Numbered from the stretch's first letter, positions 45,263 to 54,190 are shown. The stretch is DNA of 64,000 bases from Nitrospirota bacterium (GCA_040757595.1 JBFLWP010000014.1:31079-95078); one strand, 5' to 3'. Notes: generated by a model not told the origin, from the sequence alone. Program-made: numbers and translations.

Positions 45263-46807
45263 TTACACGCTGGCGCCCATGCGGGTGTCGTCCACGAACC
45301 GCTCGGTGTCGTCGTCGATCGCGCGGCCTTGGCGGCCGCGGGCCTGATGAATATAGATGACCTTGGCGTCCACTTTTTCCTGCTGGGGCGGCGGAAGCGC
45401 CATCTCGTACTTGACCGGCATCCGGTGGTCGGCGAGCTGGAGCTCGGGGTTGTACACGCTGTTGAACTTCCAGAGCATCTTGATGAAGTTCGTCTGGCCT
45501 CGCAGCAGGTGGCCGGCCGCGATCTGGACCGTCCCCTTGAGCGCCTCCCAGCCCAGGTGCTTCATGTTCAACACCTGCTGGGTCTTCACCAACTCCTCGT
45601 AGAACTCGGTCAGCGGGAGCTTGGTCGGCATCACCGCGTGCTGGATGTCGAAGAGCCGGTAGTCGCGGGTGTTGATCCGGCTGGCCTCCGTGTGCCAGGT
45701 CTCCGTGCCCGGATAGGGGGTGTTCACGCTGACGTTGACGATCTCCGGGATCTCCATGCACCACTGGCGGATCACCTCGAACCGCTCCCTGTCCCAGCCG
45801 GGGTCGGCGATCAGGTTGATCGCCACCGTGATGCCGAGCGAGCGGGCGTACTCCAGCGCCTCGAAGTTCTTCCCGAGGCTGATCCGCTTCCGGTGCTTCT
45901 TGAGGCCCTCCTCGTCGATCGCCTCCACGCCGATGAACATGTACTCCATGCCGAGGGTCTTCCAGAACTTGAAGACCTCCTTGTTCCGGAGCAGCACGTC
46001 CCCCCGCGTCTCCAGGTAGTACTGCTTCTTGATCCCCTCCTTCGCGATGGCCTCCCCGATCGCCATCCCGTGCTCGGCCTGGATGAAGGCCACGTCGTCC
46101 ACGATGAAGATGCCCGGCTCCTTGATCCGCGCCAGATCCTCGACGACCTTCTCGGGGCTGACGCGGCGGTAGCTGCGGCCGTAGAAGGTCCAGGCGCTGC
46201 AGAACGAGCAGTCCCAGGGGCAGCCTCTGGTGAACTCGATCGAGGCGCAGGGGTCGAGCACGCCGATGAAGTACTTCCGCCGGTGCCGCAGCAGGTCGCG
46301 GGCCGGCCGCAGCTCGTCCAGGTTTTCGACGAAGGCGGGCGGCATCCCGGCGCCGTCGGGCATGAGGACGCCCGGCACCTGGCCGACGGCTTTCCGGTCG
46401 TGCCGGACCGCCTCCAGCAGCTTCGTGATCGCCGCCTCGCCCTCGCCCCTGAGCACGCAGTCGACCGCCCCGGCCCCGTGGTCCAGGAACTCCTTGGCCA
46501 CGAACGAGGCGCTGTGCCCGCCCACGAACACGAAGCTGCCGGGCAGCTTCTCCTTCGCCGCCTTGGCCAGGTCGACGATCTCCGGCACGTTCGCCAGATA
46601 GTTGCAGGAGAAGCCGACCACGTCCGGCTTCCAGCGATCCAGAACCTTGAAGAAGTCCTTGTGGCTCTCCACCTGCAGGTCAATGAGATAGATCTCGTGT
46701 CCGGCCCGCCTGGCCGCCTCCGCAACCAGCTCCAGCCCGAGCGGCTCCAGGCGGAGATAGATCTTCGTGTACATCAAGGGGCTGGGGTGGACGGCCAGGA
46801 ACTTCAC
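45263..46807 (-). CDS. hpnR: Hopanoid C-3 methylase (radical SAM)
   Basis: The 514-residue protein has an N-terminal B12-binding-like domain and a radical-SAM core with the cluster motif RGCPWDCSFCSAWTFYG (C-x3-C-x2-C) near residue 200. Its opening MKFLAVHPSPLMYTKIYLRL and LDPCASIEFTRGCPWDC are as in HpnR, which adds a methyl group to C-3 of hopanoids. The canonical B12-binding DxHxxG is not evident. No other hpn gene lies nearby. It has its own promoter and a structured leader. Confidence 0.9.
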   Translation of the reverse strand: MKFLAVHPSPLMYTKIYLRLEPLGLELVAEAARRAGHEIYLIDLQVESHKDFFKVLDRWKPDVVGFSCNYLANVPEIVDLAKAAKEKLPGSFVFVGGHSASFVAKEFLDHGAGAVDCVLRGEGEAAITKLLEAVRHDRKAVGQVPGVLMPDGAGMPPAFVENLDELRPARDLLRHRRKYFIGVLDPCASIEFTRGCPWDCSFCSAWTFYGRSYRRVSPEKVVEDLARIKEPGIFIVDDVAFIQAEHGMAIGEAIAKEGIKKQYYLETRGDVLLRNKEVFKFWKTLGMEYMFIGVEAIDEEGLKKHRKRISLGKNFEALEYARSLGITVAINLIADPGWDRERFEVIRQWCMEIPEIVNVSVNTPYPGTETWHTEASRINTRDYRLFDIQHAVMPTKLPLTEFYEELVKTQQVLNMKHLGWEALKGTVQIAAGHLLRGQTNFIKMLWKFNSVYNPELQLADHRMPVKYEMALPPPQQEKVDAKVIYIHQARGRQGRAIDDDTERFVDDTRMGASV

Positions 46808-46840
46808 TCGATGTCCTCCGTCGCCTGTATCTGCTGCGGT

Positions 46841-46894
46841 AAGCCCGGCACAAGGAGCCGGCTTCCCTTTCCCGATGAGGCGTGACTCGGGCTT
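46841..46894 (-). promoter_or_regulatory. Structured hpnR 5' leader
   Basis: Outer arms AAGCCCG / CGGGCTT enclose an inner hairpin GCCGGC...GCCGG. It sits in the 110-base leader of hpnR. The CTCATCGGGAAAGGGAA segment resembles the core of the dispersed repeats at 9673, 25600 and 27744. It matches no riboswitch class I know. Confidence 0.4.
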
Positions 46895-46918
46895 CTACTA
46901 GAGCGCGATTCGCGTGCG

Positions 46919-46948
46919 ATTGTGCAGTGGAACAACCCCCAAGATCAA
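46919..46948 (-). promoter_or_regulatory. Candidate promoter for hpnR
   Basis: On the minus strand TTGATC (46943-46948), 18 bp, CACAAT (46919-46924). The -10 is a 4 of 6 match. Confidence 0.4.
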
Positions 46949-47003
46949 GCGAATTTCACAAGGAGCGGCGCACGGCTGATTGCCGAGGGCCAAGAAGGAT
47001 CTG

Positions 47004-47792
47004 CTATCGGTAGCTTTCCTGGTCGGTGGGAAACTTCCCCTGCTCGACTTCTTCCTTGTACCGGCGCAAGGCCTGCAAGGCGTCGGCTTTGAGGTGGGCG
47101 TAGGGCTTCACGAACTTGGGAACGAAGTCGTCGAAGAGGCCGAGGAGATCGTAGAGGACCAGCACCTGTCCGTCGCAGTGGGGGCCGGCTCCGATGCCGA
47201 TCGTGGGGATCGCGAGGGCCTGCGTGATCTGGCCGGCCAGGCCGGCGGGGATGGCTTCCAGCACGATCGCGAAGGCCCCGGCCGCTTCCAGCGCCTTGGC
47301 GCCCGCGAGCAGGGTCTCGGCCTTCTCCGGCTCTTTCCCCTGGACCTTGTAGCCGCCGTACCGGTGAACCGATTGCGGGGTCATCCCGATGTGGCCCATG
47401 ACGGGAATGCCGAAGCCGGTCATGGCCTGCACCCGGTCCGCCACTGTCGCGCCGCCCTCCAGCTTGACCGCCGCGGCTCCCGCCTGGACGAGCCGGCCCG
47501 CGTTCCGGACCGCCTCCTCCACCGAGACTTGGTAGGAGAGGAAGGGCATGTCCGCGATCACGAGCGACCGCTGCGCGGCGCCGGCCACCAGCCTGGTGTG
47601 GTAGAGCATGTCCTCCATCGTGACCGACAGGGTGTCCTTCCTCCCTTGCACGACCACGCCGAGCGAGTCGCCCACGAGCAACACGTGGAGCCCCGCCTGC
47701 TCGACAATCCGCGCCCAGAGGGCGTCGTAGCAGGTCACGACGACGAGCTTCTGCCGCTGGGCCTTGGCGCGCTGGAATTCGGGGACGGTCAT
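47004..47792 (-). CDS. panB: 3-methyl-2-oxobutanoate hydroxymethyltransferase
   Basis: The 262-residue enzyme uses 5,10-methylene-tetrahydrofolate to make ketopantoate for coenzyme A. Motifs: KLVVVTCYDALWARIVEQAG, VGDSLGVVVQG, MPFLSYQ, KLEGG and HIGMTPQSVHRYGGYKVQG, the last almost diagnostic. It follows metF with a 9-base gap, so folD-metF-panB make one unit around one-carbon folate. Confidence 0.96.
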   Translation of the reverse strand: MTVPEFQRAKAQRQKLVVVTCYDALWARIVEQAGLHVLLVGDSLGVVVQGRKDTLSVTMEDMLYHTRLVAGAAQRSLVIADMPFLSYQVSVEEAVRNAGRLVQAGAAAVKLEGGATVADRVQAMTGFGIPVMGHIGMTPQSVHRYGGYKVQGKEPEKAETLLAGAKALEAAGAFAIVLEAIPAGLAGQITQALAIPTIGIGAGPHCDGQVLVLYDLLGLFDDFVPKFVKPYAHLKADALQALRRYKEEVEQGKFPTDQESYR

Positions 47793-47801
47793 GACGCTAC
47801 C

Positions 47802-48695
47802 CTACCCCAGTTCCGCTCTGGTGAGAATCTCCGGCAGCCGGTCGATCGCCTTGATCGCCATGACGTGGACGCCGTCGCAGTGGGGCCGCACCGCCTTGAT
47901 CGTGCGCACGGCGATCTCCACGCCCGCGTCCAGCTCGTGCTGGGGCCCGGCCGCGCGCAGCTCCGCGATCATCTCCTCCGGCACCGAGATGCCGGGGATG
48001 TTGGCGTTCATGAACTCCGCCATCTTCGCCGAGCGCAGCAGCAGGATGCCGGCCAGCACCTTGACCTTGAACTTGCGGACGGTCTTCATGAAGGAAGCGA
48101 ACTGCTCCGGATGGTAGATCGCCTGGGTCTGGAAGAACTGGGCCCCCGCGTTCACCTTCGTCTCGAACTTCGCGAGCATCGGCCCGAGCGGATCGGCCTC
48201 CGGCGTCACCGCCGCGCCGATCGTGAAATCCGTCGCCCCGTCCAGCCTGTTGCCCGCCAGGTCCCGCCCGTTGTTCAGTCCCTGGACGACCTGCATCACC
48301 TGGACCGAATCCAGGTCGTAGACCGGCTTCGCGTCCTTGTGGTCGCCCACGGTCGGATAGTCGCCGGTGAGGCAGAGGATGTTGCGGATGCCCAGGAGGT
48401 GCGCGCCCAGCAGGTCCGACTGGATGGCCAGCCGGTTCCGGTCCCGGCAGGTCATCTGCATGACCGGATCGTGGCCCAGCTCGTAGAGGAGCCGGCACAT
48501 GGGCAGCGAGCCGGCCCGCATGATCGCCGCCGTGTTGTCGGTGACGTTGACGGCGTGGACCCGCCCGACGAGGCTCTTGGCGCTTGCGAGCACCGTGGAG
48601 ACGTTCGTCCCCTTGGGCGGGTTGTATTCGATCGTGACCGCGAACGTCCCCTGGTCCAGGACTTCCTTCAGACGGCGCCGCGGGCCCACGCTCAC
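47802..48695 (-). CDS. metF: Methylenetetrahydrofolate reductase
   Basis: The 297-residue TIM-barrel flavoprotein lacks a C-terminal zinc domain. Motifs: VTIEYNPPKG near residue 20, QMTCRDRNRLAIQSDLLGA, LTGDYPTVGDH and FFQTQAIYHPEQF. GTG 48695 was chosen (GAGGGA 5 bases upstream); the upstream ATG at 48722 would add a peptide encoded by the GTTTCAC-type repeat. The missing domain matches the stand-alone MTHFR_C protein at 37416. Confidence 0.92.
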   Translation of the reverse strand: MSVGPRRRLKEVLDQGTFAVTIEYNPPKGTNVSTVLASAKSLVGRVHAVNVTDNTAAIMRAGSLPMCRLLYELGHDPVMQMTCRDRNRLAIQSDLLGAHLLGIRNILCLTGDYPTVGDHKDAKPVYDLDSVQVMQVVQGLNNGRDLAGNRLDGATDFTIGAAVTPEADPLGPMLAKFETKVNAGAQFFQTQAIYHPEQFASFMKTVRKFKVKVLAGILLLRSAKMAEFMNANIPGISVPEEMIAELRAAGPQHELDAGVEIAVRTIKAVRPHCDGVHVMAIKAIDRLPEILTRAELG

Positions 48696-48703
48696 TGTCT
48701 TCC

Positions 48704-48747
48704 CTCGCGTTTCACGTTTCACGCCTCACGTTTCACGCGGCTTTCAC
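48704..48747. repeat. 7-bp-period element (GTTTCAC type) between metF and folD
   Basis: Reads cgtttca, cgtttca, cgcctca, cgtttca, cgcggct, ttcacgc. It is a tandem heptad without a second arm and fills the gap up to the folD stop. Confidence 0.78.
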
Positions 48748-49604
48748 GCAACGCCGGCCGCCCGCTTGGCCGACTCCAGCGTATTGTCGAGCAGCATCGC
48801 GATCGTCATCGGCCCTACGCCGCCCGGCACCGGCGAGATCCAGCCGGCCTTCTGGCTGACCGGGCCGAAATCCACGTCGCCCACGAAGGTCCCGTCCTCC
48901 AGCCGGTTCACGCCCACGTCAATGACCAGCGCCCCGTCCCGCACCATGTCGGCGGTGACGAACCTGGCCTTGCCGATCGCCACGACCAGGATGTCCGCCT
49001 CCCGGCAGACCCCGGGAAGGTCCTTCGTCTTGGAATGGCAGATCGTGACCGTGGCGTGCCGGTGCAGGAGCAGCAGCGCCGCCGGCTTGCCCACGATGTT
49101 GCTCCGCCCCACCACCACCGCCCGCTTGCCCTCGATCGAGACGCCGGTGGATTCGATCATCTTGACCACGCCCTTGGGCGTGCAGGGCGTGAACAGGGGA
49201 TTGCCCTCGACCAGCCGGCCGACGTTGTAGGGATGGAAGCCGTCCGCATCCTTGGCCGGAGACACCGCGTCCAGGATGACCTTGCTGTCGATCTGCTTGG
49301 GGAGCGGGAGCTGGACCAGAATGCCGTGGATCTTCGGGTCCGAGTTCATCTTCTCGACCAGGGCCAGCAGCTCGGCCTGGGTCGTGGAGGCCGGCAGCTT
49401 GTGCTCGTCCACGTAGATGCCGGCTGCGTCGCAGGCCTTCTGCTTGTTCTTCACGTAGAGCTTGGAGGCCGGATCGTCTCCCACCAGGATGGCCGCGAGC
49501 CCCGGCCTGACGCCGGTCCGCGCGACCAGGTCCGCCACGTCCTTGGCGATCCGCTCCCGGATCGTCTGCGCCAAGGCCTTCCCGTCTATCAGCCGTGCCG
49601 GCAC
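48744..49604 (-). CDS. folD: Bifunctional methylene-THF dehydrogenase / methenyl-THF cyclohydrolase
   Basis: The 286-residue enzyme interconverts 5,10-methylene-, methenyl- and 10-formyl-tetrahydrofolate. Motifs: SKLYVKNKQKAC (catalytic YxxxK, Y near 52), GILVQLPLP, PCTPKGVVKMI and VVVGRSNIVGKPAALLL, ending PVPGGVGPMTIAML. The start is GTG 49604 with GGAGGG just upstream; a longer open frame is an artefact. A promoter lies at 49641. Confidence 0.96.
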   Translation of the reverse strand: MPARLIDGKALAQTIRERIAKDVADLVARTGVRPGLAAILVGDDPASKLYVKNKQKACDAAGIYVDEHKLPASTTQAELLALVEKMNSDPKIHGILVQLPLPKQIDSKVILDAVSPAKDADGFHPYNVGRLVEGNPLFTPCTPKGVVKMIESTGVSIEGKRAVVVGRSNIVGKPAALLLLHRHATVTICHSKTKDLPGVCREADILVVAIGKARFVTADMVRDGALVIDVGVNRLEDGTFVGDVDFGPVSQKAGWISPVPGGVGPMTIAMLLDNTLESAKRAAGVA

Positions 49605-49640
49605 GAGTCCCTCCGTGAAAGAAGCCGTACGAAACGCCGA

Positions 49641-49670
49641 ACCATAACAGGGGGTTCGAAGGGAAGTCAA
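49641..49670 (-). promoter_or_regulatory. Promoter for folD-metF-panB
   Basis: On the minus strand TTGACT (49665-49670), 18 bp, TATGGT (49641-49646). The divergent promoter (49706-49735) is 35 bp away. Confidence 0.55.
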
Positions 49671-49705
49671 CGTCTCGGTCCTCGCGGGGCGCGCCGGCCC
49701 GTTTC

Positions 49706-49735
49706 TTGACAGGGCCTTCGCACGTCGATTACCAT
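49706..49735 (+). promoter_or_regulatory. Promoter for the exported propeller gene
   Basis: TTGACA (49706-49711), 18 bp, TACCAT (49730-49735). The gene starts at 49810, about 70 bases downstream. Confidence 0.5.
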
Positions 49736-49809
49736 GCACTCGACATCCGGACACAACGCCTCCCCCACGGCCCCGGCCCACAACGCCGCGCGCGACGAAC
49801 CGACACCAG

Positions 49810-50835
49810 ATGGACTCTTTCCAACCCGGCACAGGCATCACTCGGGCCCTCGCGTTCGTAGGCTTCTGGCTCGCCCTCACCCTGGCCCACCCAGACCCGG
49901 CGCCGGCGCTGCAGGTGACCGGCCTCCAGGCCCCGGAGAGCTTCCTGAGCGATCCCGGCGGGGAGGGCTATTTCATCTCCAACGTCAACGGCGATCCGGA
50001 CGTGACGGACAACAACGGGTTCATCACCAAGCTGGACAAGGCCGGCGGTCTTCTCAAACTGCACTTCATCCGCGGGGGAGAGGAGGGAGTCGTCCTGCAC
50101 GCCCCCAAAGGCCTGGCGATCGTCGGCCAGACCCTCTACGTCGCGGATCTGGAGGCCCTGCGCGGGTTCGACAAGGTCACGGGCAAGCCGGTCGTGACGG
50201 TGCCCCTCGCAGAGCACCACAGGGGCGGAACCGGGCGGGGCCCCGCCCTGGCGGACGTGGCCTATGACGGGAAGGGCCTCCTCTACGCCTCGGATATCGA
50301 GGCGGACACGATCTACCGCATTGACCTTGGCAAGCGCCATGCGGTATCCGTGCTGGTCCGGGACCCGATCCTGGCCGGCCCCCGCGGCCTGGCCGTGCAC
50401 CCGAAGACCGGCAATCTGATCGCCGTGAGCTGGCACAAGGGCAAGATCGTGGAAATAACCCCGGACGGGAAGGTCACCGAGCTGGTCTCCAACGGCTTCT
50501 TCTCCGCCCGGTTCCACAACCTGGACGGGGTGGACTTCGACAGTTGGGGCACCATGTACGTCTCGGACTTCACGGCGGGCAAGATCTGGCGGATGCGGCC
50601 GGACCGGCGCTTCGACGTGATCGCCGAATACCTGCCGACCCCGGCCGACATCAGCATCGACCGGGACAACCATCTCATCCTGGTTCCCTACCATTACGGG
50701 AACGCCGCCGAGATCAACGGGCTGGAAACGCCGGTGAAGCGGGGCGAGAAGCAGAAGCGGACCCTCGCCGACTACGGCTTCACGATGCCGGGGGCGGACA
50801 AACCGGGCGAGAAGCCGCAGGGACGGGCGAAATGA
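49810..50835 (+). CDS. Exported SMP-30/NHL-like beta-propeller protein
   Basis: The 341-residue protein has an N-terminal signal peptide (cleavage near PAPALQ, residue 35). Repeated blades follow, such as PKGLAIVGQTLYVADLEALRGFD, GKGLLYASDIEADTIYRIDL, PRGLAVHPKTGNLIAVSW and YVSDFTAGKIWRM. SMP-30/gluconolactonase and NHL proteins share this fold. The role is unknown. Its stop overlaps the start of the next gene (ATGA). Confidence 0.8.
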   Translation: MDSFQPGTGITRALAFVGFWLALTLAHPDPAPALQVTGLQAPESFLSDPGGEGYFISNVNGDPDVTDNNGFITKLDKAGGLLKLHFIRGGEEGVVLHAPKGLAIVGQTLYVADLEALRGFDKVTGKPVVTVPLAEHHRGGTGRGPALADVAYDGKGLLYASDIEADTIYRIDLGKRHAVSVLVRDPILAGPRGLAVHPKTGNLIAVSWHKGKIVEITPDGKVTELVSNGFFSARFHNLDGVDFDSWGTMYVSDFTAGKIWRMRPDRRFDVIAEYLPTPADISIDRDNHLILVPYHYGNAAEINGLETPVKRGEKQKRTLADYGFTMPGADKPGEKPQGRAK

Positions 50836-51470
50836 GCAAGTGCGTCTATTGCCGGTCGCGGAAGGGCAAGCGGGCCTGCCCGGCGCTGGGGGGATCCATC
50901 TGCAGCCAGTGCTGCGGGGAACACCGGACCGTGCGGATCGCCTGCCCCGCCGGCTGCGTCTACCTGGACAGCAACAGCGAATATCAGCAAAAGCGGATCG
51001 GCGACCGGTTCGCGCTCGCCCGGCGCGACTTCTACAGGGAACTGTTCGACCTCGGCGGCGAGAAGGCCGCGGCCCTGTTCAACCTGATCGAGGTGGTCTC
51101 GTTCAGCTATTTCCAGGGACGGCGGGACGGGCAGGACGCGGAAGTGATCGCGGCCATCCAGGCGCTGCGCCGGACGTTGAGCCCGCTCCACATCCCGGCG
51201 GCGCCGCTCCCGGTCTTCGCGGAGCACCTGAAGAAGGAGTACGAGGGATTCGCCAAGCAGCAGCCGAAGGAGGCGATCGACCAGCAGACGGCACCCGACG
51301 TGCTGGACCGGGCGCTCAAATTCGTCACGGAATTCTCGGGCGGCGGGTTCCAGTCCCAGCGGTTCCTGACCGGCCTGATCGGCTACGTCCGCGCCCGCCA
51401 TCCGGAGATCGCCGAGCACTTCGCCAGGCAGCAGGAGGGCCGGATCGTCCTACCCCACAACCAAGCATGA
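50832..51470 (+). CDS. Cysteine-rich N-terminal zinc protein of unknown function
   Basis: The 212-residue protein starts with a dense cysteine cluster: KCVYCRSRKGKRACPALGG, then CSQCCGEHRT and ACPAGCVYL. The rest (60-212) is helical with no recognised motif (DRFALARRDFYRELFDL). It is translationally coupled to the propeller gene but has no signal peptide. The stop lies in a hairpin terminator. Confidence 0.78.
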   Translation: MSKCVYCRSRKGKRACPALGGSICSQCCGEHRTVRIACPAGCVYLDSNSEYQQKRIGDRFALARRDFYRELFDLGGEKAAALFNLIEVVSFSYFQGRRDGQDAEVIAAIQALRRTLSPLHIPAAPLPVFAEHLKKEYEGFAKQQPKEAIDQQTAPDVLDRALKFVTEFSGGGFQSQRFLTGLIGYVRARHPEIAEHFARQQEGRIVLPHNQA

Positions 51471-51502
51471 AGGCGGAAGTGTAAACTTCCTCCTTCATGC
51501 TT
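51463..51502. terminator. Palindromic hairpin between convergent genes
   Basis: AAGCATGAAGG-GGAAGT / ACTTCC-CCTTCATGCTT form a near-perfect 18-bp stem with a 4-base loop; one C/T mismatch bulge. It includes the TGA of the cysteine-rich gene. It carries heptad-like spacing (gcatgaa, ggcggaa, gtgtaaa, cttcctc, cttcatg, cttcata) and no T-tract, so it may be a repeat element rather than a classical terminator. Confidence 0.55.
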
Positions 51503-51514
51503 CATACTTCTGAC

Positions 51515-52153
51515 TTATTCGACGATCACCACTTTCATTTCGATCCGGTTGACCGGATTGTCCTTGGCGTCCCGGGGTTCGTTGACGATCTTGTCCGCCA
51601 CCCCGATGCCCTTCACCACTTCTCCGAACGCGGTGTACTTACGGTCCAGGAACAGCGAGTCCTCGACCACGATGAAGAACTGAGAGCCGGCGGTGTCCGG
51701 CTCGGGGCCGCGGGCCATCGAGACGATCCCGCGCTTGTGGGGGGTGTCGTTGAACTCCGCCTTGAGTTTATAGCCTGGGTCGCCGGTCCCGTATCGGTCC
51801 TTGTTCTTCGTGTCCTTGGTCAGGGGATCCCCGCCTTGAATCATGAAACCCGGGATGACCCGATGGAAAATCGTCCCGTCGTAGAAGCCGGATTTCGCCA
51901 GCTTGACGAAGTTCTCCACGTGCTTGGGGGCCAGATCGGGGAAAAATCTGATCTCTATTTCCCCGTATTTGGTCTTGATGATCGCGTGCGGGCCCCTCAC
52001 CTCCTGTTTCGGCACCGCCTTGGGCACCGCCGGTGCCGGCGGTGGCGCCTTCTCCGCAGCCCAAGACGCAGAAAGTCCCGAGCTGAGCACCGCCGTCACC
52101 GCCGCCGCGACAATCAGCTTCACCATTCCCTTCCGGCCAGTCCTGCGCTTCAT
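51515..52153 (-). CDS. Periplasmic cyclophilin-type peptidyl-prolyl isomerase
   Basis: The 212-residue protein has a signal peptide (about residues 1-33, ends SASWAA), a proline/alanine linker and a short cyclophilin domain. Motifs: FHRVIPGFMIQGGDPLTKD, EFNDTPHKRGIVSMARGPEPDTAGSQFFIVV, KYTAFGEVVKGI. It catalyses proline cis-trans isomerisation of exported proteins. AGGAGGCGAGGC precedes ATG 52153. Confidence 0.92.
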   Translation of the reverse strand: MKRRTGRKGMVKLIVAAAVTAVLSSGLSASWAAEKAPPPAPAVPKAVPKQEVRGPHAIIKTKYGEIEIRFFPDLAPKHVENFVKLAKSGFYDGTIFHRVIPGFMIQGGDPLTKDTKNKDRYGTGDPGYKLKAEFNDTPHKRGIVSMARGPEPDTAGSQFFIVVEDSLFLDRKYTAFGEVVKGIGVADKIVNEPRDAKDNPVNRIEMKVVIVE

Positions 52154-52182
52154 GCCTCGCCTCCTGCTCGAGAGCCTGCACA

Positions 52183-52213
52183 CCTCTCGTTTCACGGTTC
52201 ACGCTTCGCGGCT
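52183..52213. repeat. 7-bp-period element (GTTTCAC type) at the rnc 3' end
   Basis: Reads tcgttt cacggtt cacgctt cgcggct, with the rnc stop codon (52192-52194) inside. The last codons of rnc (KREP) come from it. Confidence 0.6.
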
Positions 52214-52902
52214 TCCGCGAGCGCCTGCTTGGCAGCCATCTGCTCCGCCTCTTTCTTGGTCCGCCCGATGCCCACGCCCACCACGTCCCCTTGGACCGCC
52301 ACCTGGACTTCGAAGGTCTTCTGGTGGTCCGGCCCGGACTCCCGCACGATCACGTACTGGGGCAGCGCCTCGAACCGTTTCTGACACCACTCCTGGAGCT
52401 GCGTTTTGTAGTCGCCGACGAGATCCCCCTGCCCGGCCCGGACCTGGCCCAGCGCGGGGGCAAAGGCCTGCAACGTGAACGTTCGCGCGGCCTCCAGCCC
52501 TCCGTCCAGATAGACGGCCGCGATGAGCGCCTCGAGCGCGTTGGCCAGGAGCGAGTTCTTCTCGCGCCCCTGCGTCAATTCTTCGCCACGTCCCAGCCGG
52601 AGCAGGGCTCCCAGCCGGAGATCACGGGCCACCGCGGCGAGCGCGGCTTCGCTCACCAGCCGCGCCTTCAGCTTCGAGAGCTCTCCCTCCGGCGCGTCGG
52701 GACAGGTGACGGCCAGGTGGTCGCTGACGATCAGCGACAGCACCGCGTCGCCCAGAAACTCCAGCCGCTCGTTGTGCCGCCGCTCCTTGGACTTGGTTTC
52801 GTTGACGTGCGACTTGTGGGTCAGGGCCTCGTCGAGAAGTTGCGGCTGGCGGAACTGATAGCCGATGGCTCGTTGCGCGTCGTGGACCGAAGGGCGCGCC
52901 AT
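52192..52902 (-). CDS. rnc: Ribonuclease III
   Basis: The 236-residue enzyme cleaves double-stranded RNA. The catalytic signature NERLEFLGDAVLSLIVSDHL is near residue 45. The C-terminal dsRNA-binding domain ends in VGVGIGRTKKEAEQMAAKQALAEA. ATG 52902 was chosen over 52944, which overlaps fabF without a ribosome-binding site. Linkage behind fabF is common in bacteria. Confidence 0.95.
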   Translation of the reverse strand: MARPSVHDAQRAIGYQFRQPQLLDEALTHKSHVNETKSKERRHNERLEFLGDAVLSLIVSDHLAVTCPDAPEGELSKLKARLVSEAALAAVARDLRLGALLRLGRGEELTQGREKNSLLANALEALIAAVYLDGGLEAARTFTLQAFAPALGQVRAGQGDLVGDYKTQLQEWCQKRFEALPQYVIVRESGPDHQKTFEVQVAVQGDVVGVGIGRTKKEAEQMAAKQALAEAAKREP

Positions 52903-52936
52903 CGTCGCCGATCTCCGCCCGCCGTCGCGCGTGCGG

Positions 52937-54190
52937 CTAGGCATCCAGCCGCTTGAAGAGCACGCAGGCGTTGACGCCGCCGAACCCGAACGAGTTGGAC
53001 AGCGCCACGTTGACCGTCGCCTGGCGCGCGTGACCGGGCACGTAGTCGAGGTCGCACTCGGGATCGGAATGCTCCAAATTGATGGTGGGCGGTACGATCC
53101 CGCGATGGATCGCGAGCACGCTGAAAATCCCCTCCACCCCGCCGGCCGCCCCGAGCAGGTGGCCAGTCATGGATTTGGTCGAGCTGACGGGAATCCGGTA
53201 GGCCCGCTCGCCGAACACCCGCTTGACGGCGTGGGTCTCGATCTTGTCGGCGAAGGTGGACGTGGCGTGCGCGTTGATGTAGCCGATCTCCTCCTTGGCG
53301 ACCCCGGCGTCCTTGATGCCGAGCTCCATGCAGCGGACGGCGCCTTCGCCGTCGTCCGGCGGCGCGGTGATGTGGTAGGCATCCGCAGTCATCGCGTAGC
53401 CGACCATTTCGGCATAAATGCGGGCTCCCCGCCGGCGAGCCGTCTCCAGCTCCTCCAGCACCATGACGCCCGCCCCTTCCCCCAGGACGAAGCCGTCCCG
53501 GTCCCGGTCGAACGGGCGGCTGGCGCGGGTCGGATCGTCGTTGCGCCGCGACAGGGCTCGGGCCGCCGCGAAGCCGGCCACGGTCAAGGGCGTGATGGCC
53601 GCTTCCGTGCCCCCCGCCAGCATCGCGTCCGCCTCGCCGTGCTGGATGATCCGGAACGCGTCGCCGATGCAGTGGTTGCCGGTCGCGCAGGCCGTGACCG
53701 CGCAGGAGTTGGGCCCCCGCGCCCCCAGGCGGATGGCCACCTGTCCGGAAGCCAGGTTGATGATGACCATCGGGATGAAGAACGGGGACACGCGGTCGGC
53801 CCCCTTCTCGATCAGGACCTGGTGGTAATGCTCAATCCCGCCGATTCCCCCGATTCCGGCCCCGATGTAGACCCCGATCCGGTCGGCGTTCTCGCCCGTG
53901 ATCTTGAGCCCGGCGTCATCCACGGCCATCTGGCTCGCGCCGATGGCGTAGTGGATGAACGTGTCCATCTTCTTGATCTCTTTTTTTTCGATGTAGTCGG
54001 CCGGATTGAAGTCGTGGACTTCTCCGGCGATCTGGACGGGCAGGTTGGCGGGGTCGAACTTCGTGATGCGGGCCACGCCGGAGGCGCCGGCGCAGAGCGC
54101 CTTCCATGTCTTCTCCAGACCGGTGCCCAGGGGCGTGATCAGCCCCAGCCCGGTGATGGCCACCCGTCGTCGTGTCGTGCGCTCGCCCAT
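52937..54190 (-). CDS. fabF: 3-oxoacyl-[acyl-carrier-protein] synthase II
   Basis: The 417-residue condensing enzyme elongates acyl chains with malonyl-ACP. Motifs: VAITGLGLITPLGTG, the active cysteine in NSCAVTACATGNHCIGDAF, VMVLEELETARRRGARIYAE, NAHATSTFADKIET and the final NSFGFGGVNACVLF. It follows acpP, as in many fab clusters. Confidence 0.96.
   Translation of the reverse strand: MGERTTRRRVAITGLGLITPLGTGLEKTWKALCAGASGVARITKFDPANLPVQIAGEVHDFNPADYIEKKEIKKMDTFIHYAIGASQMAVDDAGLKITGENADRIGVYIGAGIGGIGGIEHYHQVLIEKGADRVSPFFIPMVIINLASGQVAIRLGARGPNSCAVTACATGNHCIGDAFRIIQHGEADAMLAGGTEAAITPLTVAGFAAARALSRRNDDPTRASRPFDRDRDGFVLGEGAGVMVLEELETARRRGARIYAEMVGYAMTADAYHITAPPDDGEGAVRCMELGIKDAGVAKEEIGYINAHATSTFADKIETHAVKRVFGERAYRIPVSSTKSMTGHLLGAAGGVEGIFSVLAIHRGIVPPTINLEHSDPECDLDYVPGHARQATVNVALSNSFGFGGVNACVLFKRLDA

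Noticed and set aside
46841..46894. Cyclic-di-GMP or cobalamin riboswitch before hpnR.
   Set aside because: Only short pieces match by eye; the conserved cores of these classes are absent.
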